Below are positions 1 to 7,346 of a stretch of 15,000 nucleotides of DNA, in pieces. Position 1 is the first letter of the stretch; every line of letters starts with the position of its first letter. Source of the stretch: Ramlibacter sp. (GTDB lineage: Bacteria; Pseudomonadota; Gammaproteobacteria; Burkholderiales; Burkholderiaceae_C); the NCBI GenBank assembly GCA_025351615.1, contig JANXVP010000156.1, forward strand, positions 1-15,000, given 5' to 3'. Both the position numbers and the translations under genes were made by a program. A model generated the notes under the pieces. It was not told the origin of the DNA, ran no database searches, and worked only from the letters and a program-made list of their open reading frames with translations.

Positions 1-671
1 GTGAAGTGCACGAGCTCGCCTGCGGAACGGCCCAGGGTTCGGGGGTGCTGGCCGACGTGGCCAGCAGCTTCACTGCTTCGGACTGGAGCGACCCCATGCT
101 GGCGCAGGCCCGACAGCACTACGGGGCGCGCTTCCCGCTGCGCAAGCTCGATGCGCAGGCCCTGGCGCTGCCCGATGCCGCCCTGGACGTGCTGGTGCTT
201 TTCGAAGCGCTGTACTACCTGCCTGACGCGGATGCCTTCTTCGCCCGGGCCTGGCGTGTGCTGCGCCCCGGCGGCGTGCTGCTTCTGGCCACCGCCAACA
301 AGGACCTCTACGACTTCAACCCCAGCCCGCACAGCCACGAATACCTGGGCGCGCGCGAGCTGTACGAGCGGCTGGGTCGCGCCGGCTTCCGCGTCGAGGC
401 TTTCGGCGATACGCCGGTGGCGGAAATCTCCGCGATGCAGAAGGCGCTGCGTCCAGTCAAGAACATCGCCAGCCGTCTGGGGCTGATCCCCAAGTCCATG
501 GCCGCCAAGAAGCTGCTCAAGCGCATCGTCTTCGGCAAGCTGGTCCCGATGCCCGCGGAGATCACCGTCGCGGGCGACGCGCCGGCGCGGCCGCAGGCGC
601 TGGCCGCCGGACAGCCCGACCGCGGCTACAAGGTGATCTTCTGTGCCGCCACCCGGCCGGCGTCGTCCTGA
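1..671 (+). CDS. Class I SAM-dependent methyltransferase, 5' end cut by window edge
   Basis: About 222 residues are visible in the frame starting at base 3; the true start lies upstream. The visible protein begins in glycine-rich SAM motif I (ELACGTAQGSG), followed by the motif ASDWSDPML that ends the second strand of the Rossmann fold. Next comes the acidic/aromatic strand-4 region (LDVLVLFEALYYLPDAD), then a post-motif RVLRPGGVLLLAT, all typical of Methyltransf_11/25-type small-molecule methyltransferases. Motif I has GTA where GTG is commonest. The C-terminal half is basic and has no recognised domain. There is no signal peptide or membrane segment in the visible part, so it is probably cytosolic. 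It ends 19 bases before the aminotransferase gene. Being in a polysaccharide operon suggests methylation of a sugar or sugar nucleotide, but the substrate cannot be read from the sequence. Confidence 0.88.
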   Translation, partial: EVHELACGTAQGSGVLADVASSFTASDWSDPMLAQARQHYGARFPLRKLDAQALALPDAALDVLVLFEALYYLPDADAFFARAWRVLRPGGVLLLATANKDLYDFNPSPHSHEYLGARELYERLGRAGFRVEAFGDTPVAEISAMQKALRPVKNIASRLGLIPKSMAAKKLLKRIVFGKLVPMPAEITVAGDAPARPQALAAGQPDRGYKVIFCAATRPASS

Positions 672-690
672 CTGAACCCATCGATCCGCC

Positions 691-1800
691 GTGCGCAACA
701 TCCCTTTCTTTCCTTACCCGCAGCTGTTCACCGGCGACGAGGACGCCCTGCTGGAGGTGATGCGGGGCGTGTGCCGGCGGGGCGCCTACATCCTGCAGAA
801 AGAATGCGCCGAATTCGAGCAGGCGATCGCCCGCTTCCTGGGGGTGCGCCACGTCATGGCCGTCGCCAACGGAACCGATGCGATGGTGATCGGCTTCAAG
901 GCCGCCGGGATCGGGCCAGGCGACGAAGTGATCCTGCCGTCGCACACCTACATCGCGACAGCCGCTGCCGTCCAGTGGGTCGGCGCGACGCCGGTGCTGG
1001 CCGATTGCGGATCCGACCACATGCTCGACCCGCTCGACATCGAGCACCGCATCACACCGCGCACGCGCGCGATCATGCCGGTGCAGATCAACGGCCGCAC
1101 CTGCGACATGGACGCGATCGGCGCCATCGCCCGCAAGCACGGACTGCTGCTGTGCGAGGACGCGGCCCAGGCGCTCGGCTCGCGCTTCGGCGGCCAGGCC
1201 GCCGGCACCTTCGGCGCGTTCGGCACCTTCAGCTTCTATCCCGCCAAGCTGCTGGGCGCCTTCGGCGACGCCGGCGCGGTGGTGACCAACGACGACCAGG
1301 TGGCCGCCCGGATCCGGCTGCTGCGCGACCACGGACGCAACCAAGAAGGCAAGGTCGTTGCCTGGGGCCTCAACTCCCGGCTCGACAACCTGCAGGCCGC
1401 CGTGCTGCTGCACAAGTTCGGCAGCTTCGGCCCCGACCTGGAACGGCGCCGCGCCATCGCAGCGCGCTACCAGCAGCGCCTTGGCGGTTTGCCACAACTG
1501 GCGCTGCCGCCGGCGCCAGGGGCCGACACGCGGCACCACGACGTCTACCAGAACTACGAGATCGAGGCCGAGTGCCGAGACGCCTTGCGCGAGCATCTGG
1601 CCGCGCGGGGCGTGCGCACAATCATCCAGTGGGCGGGCACCCCTGTGCATCAGTTCAAGGAGTTGGGTTTCAGCGTCACGCTACCGCGCACCGACCGCCT
1701 CTTCGAGCGCTGCCTGCTGCTGCCGATGAACACCGCGCTGGACGATGCCGACGTGGATTACATCTGCGACGCGATCGGGAGTTTCTATGCAGGCACGTGA
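691..1800 (+). CDS. DegT/DnrJ/EryC1/StrS-family PLP-dependent aminotransferase
   Basis: This 369-residue protein has the normal length for sugar aminotransferases, which use PLP to aminate keto sugars on nucleotide carriers. Landmarks are GTDA (61-64), CEDAAQALGS with the PLP-ring Asp at 157 and Gln at 160, and FSFYPAKLLGAFGDAG with the Schiff-base Lys at 186. RDHGRN and LNSRLDNLQAA are further family signatures. Two positions depart from common members: Q132-I-N-G where V-H-L-Y-G is usual, and I311-I-Q-W-A-G before the retained P-V-H (His320), where a Y-P-x-P-L-H pattern is usual. GTG at 691 is chosen because an in-frame stop lies at 673 and the product then starts with the family-like RNIPFFPYP; no clear Shine-Dalgarno is visible. 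It overlaps the E1-alpha gene by 14 bases. An amino-sugar role is likely; the exact keto substrate is unknown. Confidence 0.93.
   Translation: MRNIPFFPYPQLFTGDEDALLEVMRGVCRRGAYILQKECAEFEQAIARFLGVRHVMAVANGTDAMVIGFKAAGIGPGDEVILPSHTYIATAAAVQWVGATPVLADCGSDHMLDPLDIEHRITPRTRAIMPVQINGRTCDMDAIGAIARKHGLLLCEDAAQALGSRFGGQAAGTFGAFGTFSFYPAKLLGAFGDAGAVVTNDDQVAARIRLLRDHGRNQEGKVVAWGLNSRLDNLQAAVLLHKFGSFGPDLERRRAIAARYQQRLGGLPQLALPPAPGADTRHHDVYQNYEIEAECRDALREHLAARGVRTIIQWAGTPVHQFKELGFSVTLPRTDRLFERCLLLPMNTALDDADVDYICDAIGSFYAGT
1777..1781 (+). promoter_or_regulatory. Ribosome binding site for the E1-alpha gene
   Basis: GGGAG lies five bases before the ATG at 1787, inside the 3' end of the aminotransferase gene. 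It decides between this ATG, the in-frame ATG upstream at 1745 (which would overlap the aminotransferase much further) and the ATG downstream at 1823. Confidence 0.6.
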
Positions 1801-2869
1801 GGCTCACGACTTGCAGGAGTCGATGCCGGGGCTCGGCCGTCTGAGCGACCCCCGGGAGTTCCAGCAGATGCTGCAGACCCAGGGTTGCGATGCCGGCGTG
1901 CTGCTGGCGCATTACCGGTCCATGCTCTCGATCCGGCGGGCCGAAGAGCGGATCGGACAGGCGGTGGAGGAGCACCAGGTTCGTTGCCCGGCGCACCTGG
2001 CCATCGGACAGGAAGCCATTCCGGTCGGGATCGCCGCGCATTTGCGGCGCACCGACCGCGTCTTCGGCGCGCACCGCTCGCACGGTCATTTCCTGGCTCA
2101 GGGCGCCAGCCTGCACAGCCTGTTCGCGGAGGTGCTCGGCCGGGTCACCGGCGCTTCGCGGGGAATGGGCGGCTCGATGCACCTGTGGAGCGGCAGCCAT
2201 GGTTTCGGCGGATCGGTGCCAATCGTCGCGGCGACGGTGCCGATCGCGGTCGGGGCCGCACTGGCGGCCCGAATGAGCGGAAACGGCGACATCGCGGTGG
2301 TCTACCTGGGCGATGGAGCTTTTGAGGAAGGCGTGGTCCACGAATCGCTGAACCTCGCGGCCATGATGAAACTGCCGGTGCTGTTCGTCGCCGAGAACAA
2401 CCTGTTTGCCAGCCACCTGCACATCCGCCAGCGCCAGCCCAGCGACCTGCTCGAACGCTTCGCCCTGGCCAACGGCATCGCCAGCGCGCTGGTCGACGGC
2501 AACGACGTGGTCCAGGTGAGCCGGGAGGCGAAGCGACTGCTTGAGCAGTGCCGGGGCCGCCCGGCGCCGGTGTTTCTGGAAGCCGTGACCTACCGCTGGC
2601 GCGGGCACGTGGGACCCAAGGAAGACCAGGATGTGGGCGTTGACCGCCAGGACGACCTGGTGAACTGGCGCCGCCGCGACCCCATCGGTCGCCTGGGCAC
2701 GGCCCTGGTCGCGCAAGGTGCCGCGACCCAGAGTGACCTCGACGCCATCGCCATGGCCGTGGACGCCGGGATCGAACAGGCCTGGACTCAAGCGCTGGCC
2801 GACCCCCAGCCCCCCTCCGGGCAGCTGCTGGACTGCGTGTACGCCAAGCCGGCCGGGAACGCCGGATGA
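1787..2869 (+). CDS. Thiamine diphosphate-dependent dehydrogenase E1 component, alpha subunit-like
   Basis: A 360-residue homologue of the alpha subunit of pyruvate/branched-chain/acetoin dehydrogenase E1, which binds ThDP and decarboxylates a 2-oxoacid. The ThDP/Mg motif is intact: GDG at 175-177, then 26 residues later the pair NN at 204-205 (GDGAFEEG...FVAENN). Earlier family blocks include SIRRAEERI, HLAIGQEA, FGAHRSHGHFLAQG and GMGGSMHLW. In the late region it reads YRWRGHVGPKEDQD, where ordinary pyruvate E1-alpha has RGHS followed by SDP, so it looks like a divergent branch. I chose ATG 1787 for its GGGAG site. It overlaps the aminotransferase by 14 bases and the beta subunit by four. 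No lipoyl-carrying E2 or E3 gene is present here, so transfer of the two-carbon (or acyl) unit to something other than lipoamide is plausible but is my inference. Confidence 0.9.
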   Translation: MQAREAHDLQESMPGLGRLSDPREFQQMLQTQGCDAGVLLAHYRSMLSIRRAEERIGQAVEEHQVRCPAHLAIGQEAIPVGIAAHLRRTDRVFGAHRSHGHFLAQGASLHSLFAEVLGRVTGASRGMGGSMHLWSGSHGFGGSVPIVAATVPIAVGAALAARMSGNGDIAVVYLGDGAFEEGVVHESLNLAAMMKLPVLFVAENNLFASHLHIRQRQPSDLLERFALANGIASALVDGNDVVQVSREAKRLLEQCRGRPAPVFLEAVTYRWRGHVGPKEDQDVGVDRQDDLVNWRRRDPIGRLGTALVAQGAATQSDLDAIAMAVDAGIEQAWTQALADPQPPSGQLLDCVYAKPAGNAG

Positions 2870-3891
2870 GGACCAGCTACGGCGAGGCGATCTGCCAGGG
2901 CTTCGACTACCTGCTGTCGCGGCACCCGGAAGTGTTCGTGATGGGCCAGGGGCTGTGGAGTCCCTGGTACGTCGGCAACTCCATGACCGGCCTGGAAAAG
3001 AAGTTCGGCGTCGACCGGGTTATCGACACGCCTGTGTCCGAGTCTGCCTGCACGGGCGCGGCGGTGGGCGCGTCCCTGTTCGGTTTCCGCCCGGTGGTGG
3101 TGCATCCCCGAATGGATTTCATGCTGTACGCAATGGATGCGATCGTGAACCAGGCCGCCAAGTGGTCCTCCACTTTCGGTGGCCAGGCCCATCCCGCTGT
3201 GACGGTTCGCGCCGTGATCAATCGCGGCGGCGAGCAGGGAGCCCAGCATTCGCAGGCGCTGCACGCCTGGTTCGCGCACATACCCGGTCTGCGCGTGGTG
3301 ATGCCGGCCACGGTGGCCGATGCCAGGGACCTGCTGATCGCCGCCGTGCTGTGCGACGATCCGGTGGTGTATCTCGACGACCGCTGGCTCTATGCGCAGA
3401 CCGCCGACATCGATGAGGTCGCGGAGAAGCCGGCGGCGCTGGCGACGCTGGGTCCGGCGCTGCTTCGCAGCGGCGAACACCTGACCCTGGTGGGCGCCAG
3501 CCACGCCACCTCCCAATGCATGGAGGTGGCCGCGTCCCTGGAAACGCAGGGCATCTCCTGCGACGTGATCGATTTGCGGGTCATCAACCCGCTCGACTGC
3601 AGCCTGGTTGTACGCTCGGTCGAAAAAACCGGCTGCCTGCTGGTGGTGGACGGCGGCTGGAGCACCTGCGGGCTGGCCGGCGAAGTGATCGCCCAGGCTG
3701 CCGAGAAGGTCGCCCCCGGCGCCTGGAAGGCGCGGCCGCAGCGCATCACGTTGCCCGACGCGCCGGCCCCCTCCGCCAGCAACCTGGAAGTTCTCTACTA
3801 CCCCCAGGGCGCCACCATCGAGCAAGCCGCGCACCGCGCAATGGGGCACGGCACCGCCTTCGCGCCGCGCGCCGACGGGCTGGCCCGCTGA
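2866..3891 (+). CDS. Thiamine diphosphate-dependent dehydrogenase E1 component, beta subunit-like
   Basis: A 341-residue partner of the preceding alpha subunit, with the usual pyrimidine-binding domain followed by a transketolase C-terminal domain. Visible landmarks are TPVSESACTGAAVG with Glu59, at the position of the conserved glutamate that activates the ThDP aminopyrimidine. AQHSQALHAWFAHIPGL follows with His128, and then VVMPATVADARDLLIAA and DDPVVYLDDRWLY. The C-terminal half contains VIDLRVINPLD and VVDGGW, typical of the transketolase C domain. ATG 2866 overlaps the alpha stop by four bases, and GGGA at 2855-2858 is a fair ribosome site. The stop overlaps the next start by one base (TGATG). 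Alpha and beta would form an alpha2beta2 cytosolic enzyme. The family call is firm; the substrate is not known. Confidence 0.92.
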   Translation: MRTSYGEAICQGFDYLLSRHPEVFVMGQGLWSPWYVGNSMTGLEKKFGVDRVIDTPVSESACTGAAVGASLFGFRPVVVHPRMDFMLYAMDAIVNQAAKWSSTFGGQAHPAVTVRAVINRGGEQGAQHSQALHAWFAHIPGLRVVMPATVADARDLLIAAVLCDDPVVYLDDRWLYAQTADIDEVAEKPAALATLGPALLRSGEHLTLVGASHATSQCMEVAASLETQGISCDVIDLRVINPLDCSLVVRSVEKTGCLLVVDGGWSTCGLAGEVIAQAAEKVAPGAWKARPQRITLPDAPAPSASNLEVLYYPQGATIEQAAHRAMGHGTAFAPRADGLAR

Positions 3892-4622
3892 TGCTCAAGC
3901 GCCTTTTCGATGTCGCCGCCAGCTTGGGCCTGCTGCTGCTCGCCTCGCCAGCGCTGCTGGTCACGTGCTTCCTTATCTGGCGACAGGACGGGCAGTCGCC
4001 TTTCTACGTTGCGCCGCGGGTGGGACGCGGCGGCGGGACGTTCCGGATGGTCAAGCTGCGCTCGATGGTCAAGAATGCCGATGCCAGCGGGGTCGACTCC
4101 ACCGGCGCCAACGACATGCGGATCACATCGGTCGGCCATTTCATCCGGCGTTACAAGCTGGACGAACTGCCGCAGCTGTGGAATGTACTGGTGGGTGACA
4201 TGAGCCTGGTAGGCCCGCGGCCCAACGTCAGACGCGAAACCGATCTGTACACGCCGCTGGAGCGGGGGCTGCTGCATGCCCGCCCGGGAATCACCGATTT
4301 CGCGTCGATCGTATTCGCCGATGAAGGCGACATCCTGGCGCCGCATGCCGACCCTGACCTCGCCTATAACCAGCTGATCCGTCCCTGGAAAAGCCGGCTC
4401 GGTCTGTTTTATGTGCAACACGCATCCGTCGGCGTCGACCTGCGTCTGTGCTTCTACACCGCTTGGTGCCTCCTCGATCGCGCGGCCGTCCTGCGCAGTG
4501 TCTCGCGCTGGCTCGATCGCCTGGGCGCCGGGGCGGATCTGGTCCGCGCCAGCCAGCGCGAGCTTCCGCTTTCGCCCACCCCGCCGCCAGGCGCTACCGA
4601 AATCGTGCAATCGCGGGGCTGA
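3891..4622 (+). CDS. Monotopic phosphoglycosyl transferase (bacterial sugar transferase, PglC/WcaJ core family)
   Basis: This 243-residue protein should transfer a sugar phosphate from a nucleotide sugar to undecaprenyl phosphate at the inner membrane, priming the repeat unit. An N-terminal hydrophobic segment (about residues 7-30) with a Ser-Pro break resembles the re-entrant helix of the small PglC-type enzymes. It is followed by FRMVKLRSM and the hallmark KLDELPQLWNVLVGDMSLVGPRP, with catalytic Asp91-Glu92. It lacks the extra four-helix N-terminal half of WbaP/WcaJ-type proteins. The C-terminal region (IVFADEGDILA onwards) is longer than in PglC. The start is ATG 3891, overlapping the E1-beta stop by one base; the frame is open upstream but only as a shadow of E1-beta. 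Its stop codon lies in a perfect hairpin. The sugar donor cannot be inferred. Confidence 0.95.
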   Translation: MLKRLFDVAASLGLLLLASPALLVTCFLIWRQDGQSPFYVAPRVGRGGGTFRMVKLRSMVKNADASGVDSTGANDMRITSVGHFIRRYKLDELPQLWNVLVGDMSLVGPRPNVRRETDLYTPLERGLLHARPGITDFASIVFADEGDILAPHADPDLAYNQLIRPWKSRLGLFYVQHASVGVDLRLCFYTAWCLLDRAAVLRSVSRWLDRLGAGADLVRASQRELPLSPTPPPGATEIVQSRG

Positions 4623-4629
4623 CCCCGCG
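4612..4629 (+). promoter_or_regulatory. Perfect 7-bp GC hairpin across the sugar-transferase stop and upstream of the OPX start
   Basis: CGCGGGG (4612-4618), loop CTGA (4619-4622) and CCCCGCG (4623-4629) form a perfect all-GC stem. The stop codon TGA is in the loop side, and the right arm ends nine bases before the ATG at 4639. No T tract follows, so this is not a standard intrinsic terminator. It could limit ribosome access or act as an mRNA processing or stability element. Confidence 0.5.
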
Positions 4630-4638
4630 GCAGCGAGA

Positions 4639-7317
4639 ATGTCGACACTCATGCAAGAAGCGCCCATCCTCCCGATTCCATCCGACACCCCGTCCCTTCC
4701 GGCCCGGGCGGCCCGCATTGCGCTGGGGGTACTGCTGTCAGGCTGCTGCCTGCTGGCGCTGGCGCAGCAAGGCGTTTCCGAAGAGGGGTTGCGGCTCTCG
4801 CCTTCGTCGGACTTGAGCTCTCGCGGGATGGCCGACTACATCTCCACCGGCGCGGCGCCGATCAGCATCCGTTCCCAGTCGCTGCCCGCGCAGCAGTCGA
4901 TCCGCATCGACGCCGGCCAGCGGGTCGAGGTGCCGAACGGCAATAGCCCAAACGGCGGCACGCTGCCAAACGCGCCGGTCAGCGCGGAAGACCCACTGCT
5001 CAATCGCTCGCGCTCGGAGTTCCAGCAGCTGATCTTCAAGACCCGCGGCAAGGACATCGAGCACTTCGGCCTCAACCTCTTCGGGGCGCCCCCGAGCAGC
5101 TACGCGATCACCGACCGTATCGCACCGCCCGCCAGCTACATCATCGCGCCCGGTGACGAGATCCGCGTGCGCGCCTGGGGCCAGGTGGACATGGATTTCG
5201 TGTCGGCGGTCGAGAAGTCCGGTGTGTTGTACATCCCGCTGGTGGGCGCAGTTCCGGTCGCAGGCGTGAGTTTCCAGGACATCAAGGGGATTCTGCGCAA
5301 CCGGATCGGCCGCCAGTACAAGAACTTCGAGCTGGAGGTGACGCTCGGTTCGGTCCACATGATGCAGGTCTACGTGACCGGGCGCGCCGCCAAGCCCGGC
5401 TCGTACACCATCGGCGGCCTCAGCAGCCTGATCAACGCGGTGTTCGCGGTCGGGGGGCCGGCCGAGAACGGAAGCCTGCGCCGGATCGCGCTGCGGCGCG
5501 GCGACGTGCTGGTCACCGAGCTGGACCTGTACGACTTCATCCTGCGCGGCGACAAGTCGCGCGACGTCCGGCTGCAGTCCGGCGACGTCATCTACTTCCC
5601 GCCGGTGACGGGCTATGCGGCCATCGCCGGTAGCGTGCAGAACCAGGCAATCTACGAGATCACGTCCCGCAGCACGCTCAAGGAGCTGATCGACCTGGCC
5701 GGCGGGCTTTCCACCACCGCCGGTGCCGGCCGCGTGATCGTCGAGCGGATCGAAAACCGCCAGTCGCGTGTCGTGGCGGAGTTCAATACCGACCCGGCCC
5801 AGGGCAGCCGACCGGTGCAGGATGGCGACGTGGTGCAGATCAATCCGATCTCGCCGCGCTTCGAGAACACGGTCACCGTTCGCGGCCATGTCCCCGAGAC
5901 CCAGCGCCTGCCTTACGCCAGGGGAATGCGCGTCACCGACGTCCTCCCCAACCAGCTGTCCCTGCTGGCCAACCAGTACTGGCAGATTCGCAACGAGAAG
6001 GGCCGGGGCTTTCACTGGCTGCTCGACCGGCCCGCCACCGGCGCGCGGGTGGCGGCCAACCAGCCGCCGGCCAACATCCCGTCGGCGCCATCGATGCCAG
6101 GTCGCCAAGGCGGCGTCGGCACCGAGCGCACGGCTACCACGGCGTCGCCGATGACTGCGCGCGAAGTGGAAGATCGCCTGCGCGTGGCGAGTCCCGACCC
6201 GCTCGCCGCCGTAGCCCGCACCCGTACCTACAACACCGATCCGTTGAGCGGCGACGAGCCGATCTACCGCACACCGGGCGGTGCCGCCGCTACACCGCGG
6301 CCAGACCTGCTCGACGAAATGGAGCGCGGCAACCAGGACGTCTACTGGGAATACGCGACCATCGAGCGTTTCGACCCCGCCACGTTGCGCACCGTGCTGA
6401 TCCCCTTCCACCTGGGCAAGGCGATCGTGCAGCGCGACGCGACCGAGAACAAACTGCTGGAAGCGGGCGATGTGATCACGGTGTTCTCGCAGCGGGACAT
6501 CCGGGTTCCGGTCGAACTGCAGGCCCAGTACGTGCGTATCGAGGGCGAGGTATCGCGCCCGGGTGTCTACCAGGTCCAGTTCGGCCAGACCATGGCCAAC
6601 CTGATCGCGCAAGCTGGTGGCCTCACCGGCAATGCCTTCGCCTACGGCACGGAGTTCACCCGCGAGGAAACGCGCCAGCTCCAGCAGCAGGAGCTGGACA
6701 GCCTGGTCGACCGGCTGGGCGAGTCGCTGGAACGCAGCGCCAGCACCCGGCTGCGCGAATCGCTCGACGGCGGCGGGGCCGGTGCTCCGGACGCCAGTGC
6801 CGCCCTGCTCGACGCCCAGCGCCGGCTGGTCCGCAAGATGCGGCTGGTGCGCGCCAGCGGCCGGATCCTGCTGGACCCGGAAGCAGTCGGAGAGCCCGGG
6901 CAGTTGCAGCCCGACAAGTTCGACGTCGTGCTGCAGGATGGCGATCGCGTCTACATCCCCGCGCGACCTTCCACCGTCATCGTGCTGGGCGCCGTAAACC
7001 GGCCCAACGCCATGATCTACCGGCCTGGCCGCAGCGTGCAGGACTACATGACGCTCGCGGGCGGCTCGACCAGGGACGCCTCGAAGGAAGTGCTGGTCGC
7101 ACGCGCCAACGGCAGCGTGCAGCACCTGAACGTCGGCGCCGGCAGCTGGTTCGGCGGCGGCAACACCACCGTATTGCCGGGTGACACGATCCTGGTGCCC
7201 GAGGAGACCGACGCCTTCACTGCGCGACGCGTCCTGCGCGACTGGACGCAGATCATCTATCAGGGCTCGCTCGGTGTGGCGGGGTTGCGGCTGCTGTCGG
7301 ATGTCTTCAGAAAGTAG
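4639..7317 (+). CDS. Outer-membrane polysaccharide export protein, long OPX type with multiple SLBB domains (Wza-like)
   Basis: An 892-residue OPX protein, much longer than E. coli Wza (about 380), expected to form the periplasmic/outer-membrane exit channel. After an N-terminal hydrophobic stretch (about 26-43) comes the Poly_export domain (YIIAPGDEIRVRAWG, from about 164). SLBB-like repeats start near residues 242 (VYVTGRAAKPGSY), 326 (AIAGSVQNQAIYE), 410 (VTVRGHVPETQRL), 631 (VRIEGEVSRPGVY) and 781 (VIVLGAVNRPNAM). Between the third and fourth lies a Pro/Ala/Thr-rich linker (about 459-570), and a charged helical insert covers about 675-740. The signal can be read two ways: lipobox LSGC with Cys36, or a signal peptidase I site after ALA near 42. 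ATG 4639 avoids deep overlap with the sugar transferase; ATG 4651 is the alternative. No strong ribosome site is visible. The co-polymerase gene follows after 29 bases. Confidence 0.93.
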   Translation: MSTLMQEAPILPIPSDTPSLPARAARIALGVLLSGCCLLALAQQGVSEEGLRLSPSSDLSSRGMADYISTGAAPISIRSQSLPAQQSIRIDAGQRVEVPNGNSPNGGTLPNAPVSAEDPLLNRSRSEFQQLIFKTRGKDIEHFGLNLFGAPPSSYAITDRIAPPASYIIAPGDEIRVRAWGQVDMDFVSAVEKSGVLYIPLVGAVPVAGVSFQDIKGILRNRIGRQYKNFELEVTLGSVHMMQVYVTGRAAKPGSYTIGGLSSLINAVFAVGGPAENGSLRRIALRRGDVLVTELDLYDFILRGDKSRDVRLQSGDVIYFPPVTGYAAIAGSVQNQAIYEITSRSTLKELIDLAGGLSTTAGAGRVIVERIENRQSRVVAEFNTDPAQGSRPVQDGDVVQINPISPRFENTVTVRGHVPETQRLPYARGMRVTDVLPNQLSLLANQYWQIRNEKGRGFHWLLDRPATGARVAANQPPANIPSAPSMPGRQGGVGTERTATTASPMTAREVEDRLRVASPDPLAAVARTRTYNTDPLSGDEPIYRTPGGAAATPRPDLLDEMERGNQDVYWEYATIERFDPATLRTVLIPFHLGKAIVQRDATENKLLEAGDVITVFSQRDIRVPVELQAQYVRIEGEVSRPGVYQVQFGQTMANLIAQAGGLTGNAFAYGTEFTREETRQLQQQELDSLVDRLGESLERSASTRLRESLDGGGAGAPDASAALLDAQRRLVRKMRLVRASGRILLDPEAVGEPGQLQPDKFDVVLQDGDRVYIPARPSTVIVLGAVNRPNAMIYRPGRSVQDYMTLAGGSTRDASKEVLVARANGSVQHLNVGAGSWFGGGNTTVLPGDTILVPEETDAFTARRVLRDWTQIIYQGSLGVAGLRLLSDVFRK

Positions 7318-7331
7318 CGCGCCGTGCCCGC

Positions 7332-7335
7332 GGAG
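7332..7335 (+). promoter_or_regulatory. Probable ribosome binding site for the chain-length determinant gene
   Basis: GGAG lies eleven bases before ATG 7347, in the only intergenic gap of any length in the window (7318-7346). The spacing is slightly long. No promoter or terminator is apparent in that gap. Confidence 0.4.
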
Positions 7336-7346
7336 AACCTGAAGCG

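Noticed and set aside
2803..2815. C5 and C6 runs near the end of the E1-alpha gene as phase-variable tracts
   Set aside because: Too short for convincing slippage and encode ordinary Pro codons in this GC-rich context.
3876..3887. Inverted repeat CGGG/CCCG before the sugar-transferase start
   Set aside because: Only four pairs form around a usable loop; too weak to call a regulatory structure.
3516..3890. Extended start for the phosphoglycosyl transferase
   Set aside because: The extension is out-of-frame E1-beta sequence; family members begin at the MLKRLFDV-like motif, which is at 3891.
4411..4638. Possible longer OPX start overlapping the sugar transferase by over 200 bases
   Set aside because: The added sequence has no signal peptide and is Ser/Ala/Pro-rich shadow coding; the export signal follows the ATG at 4639.
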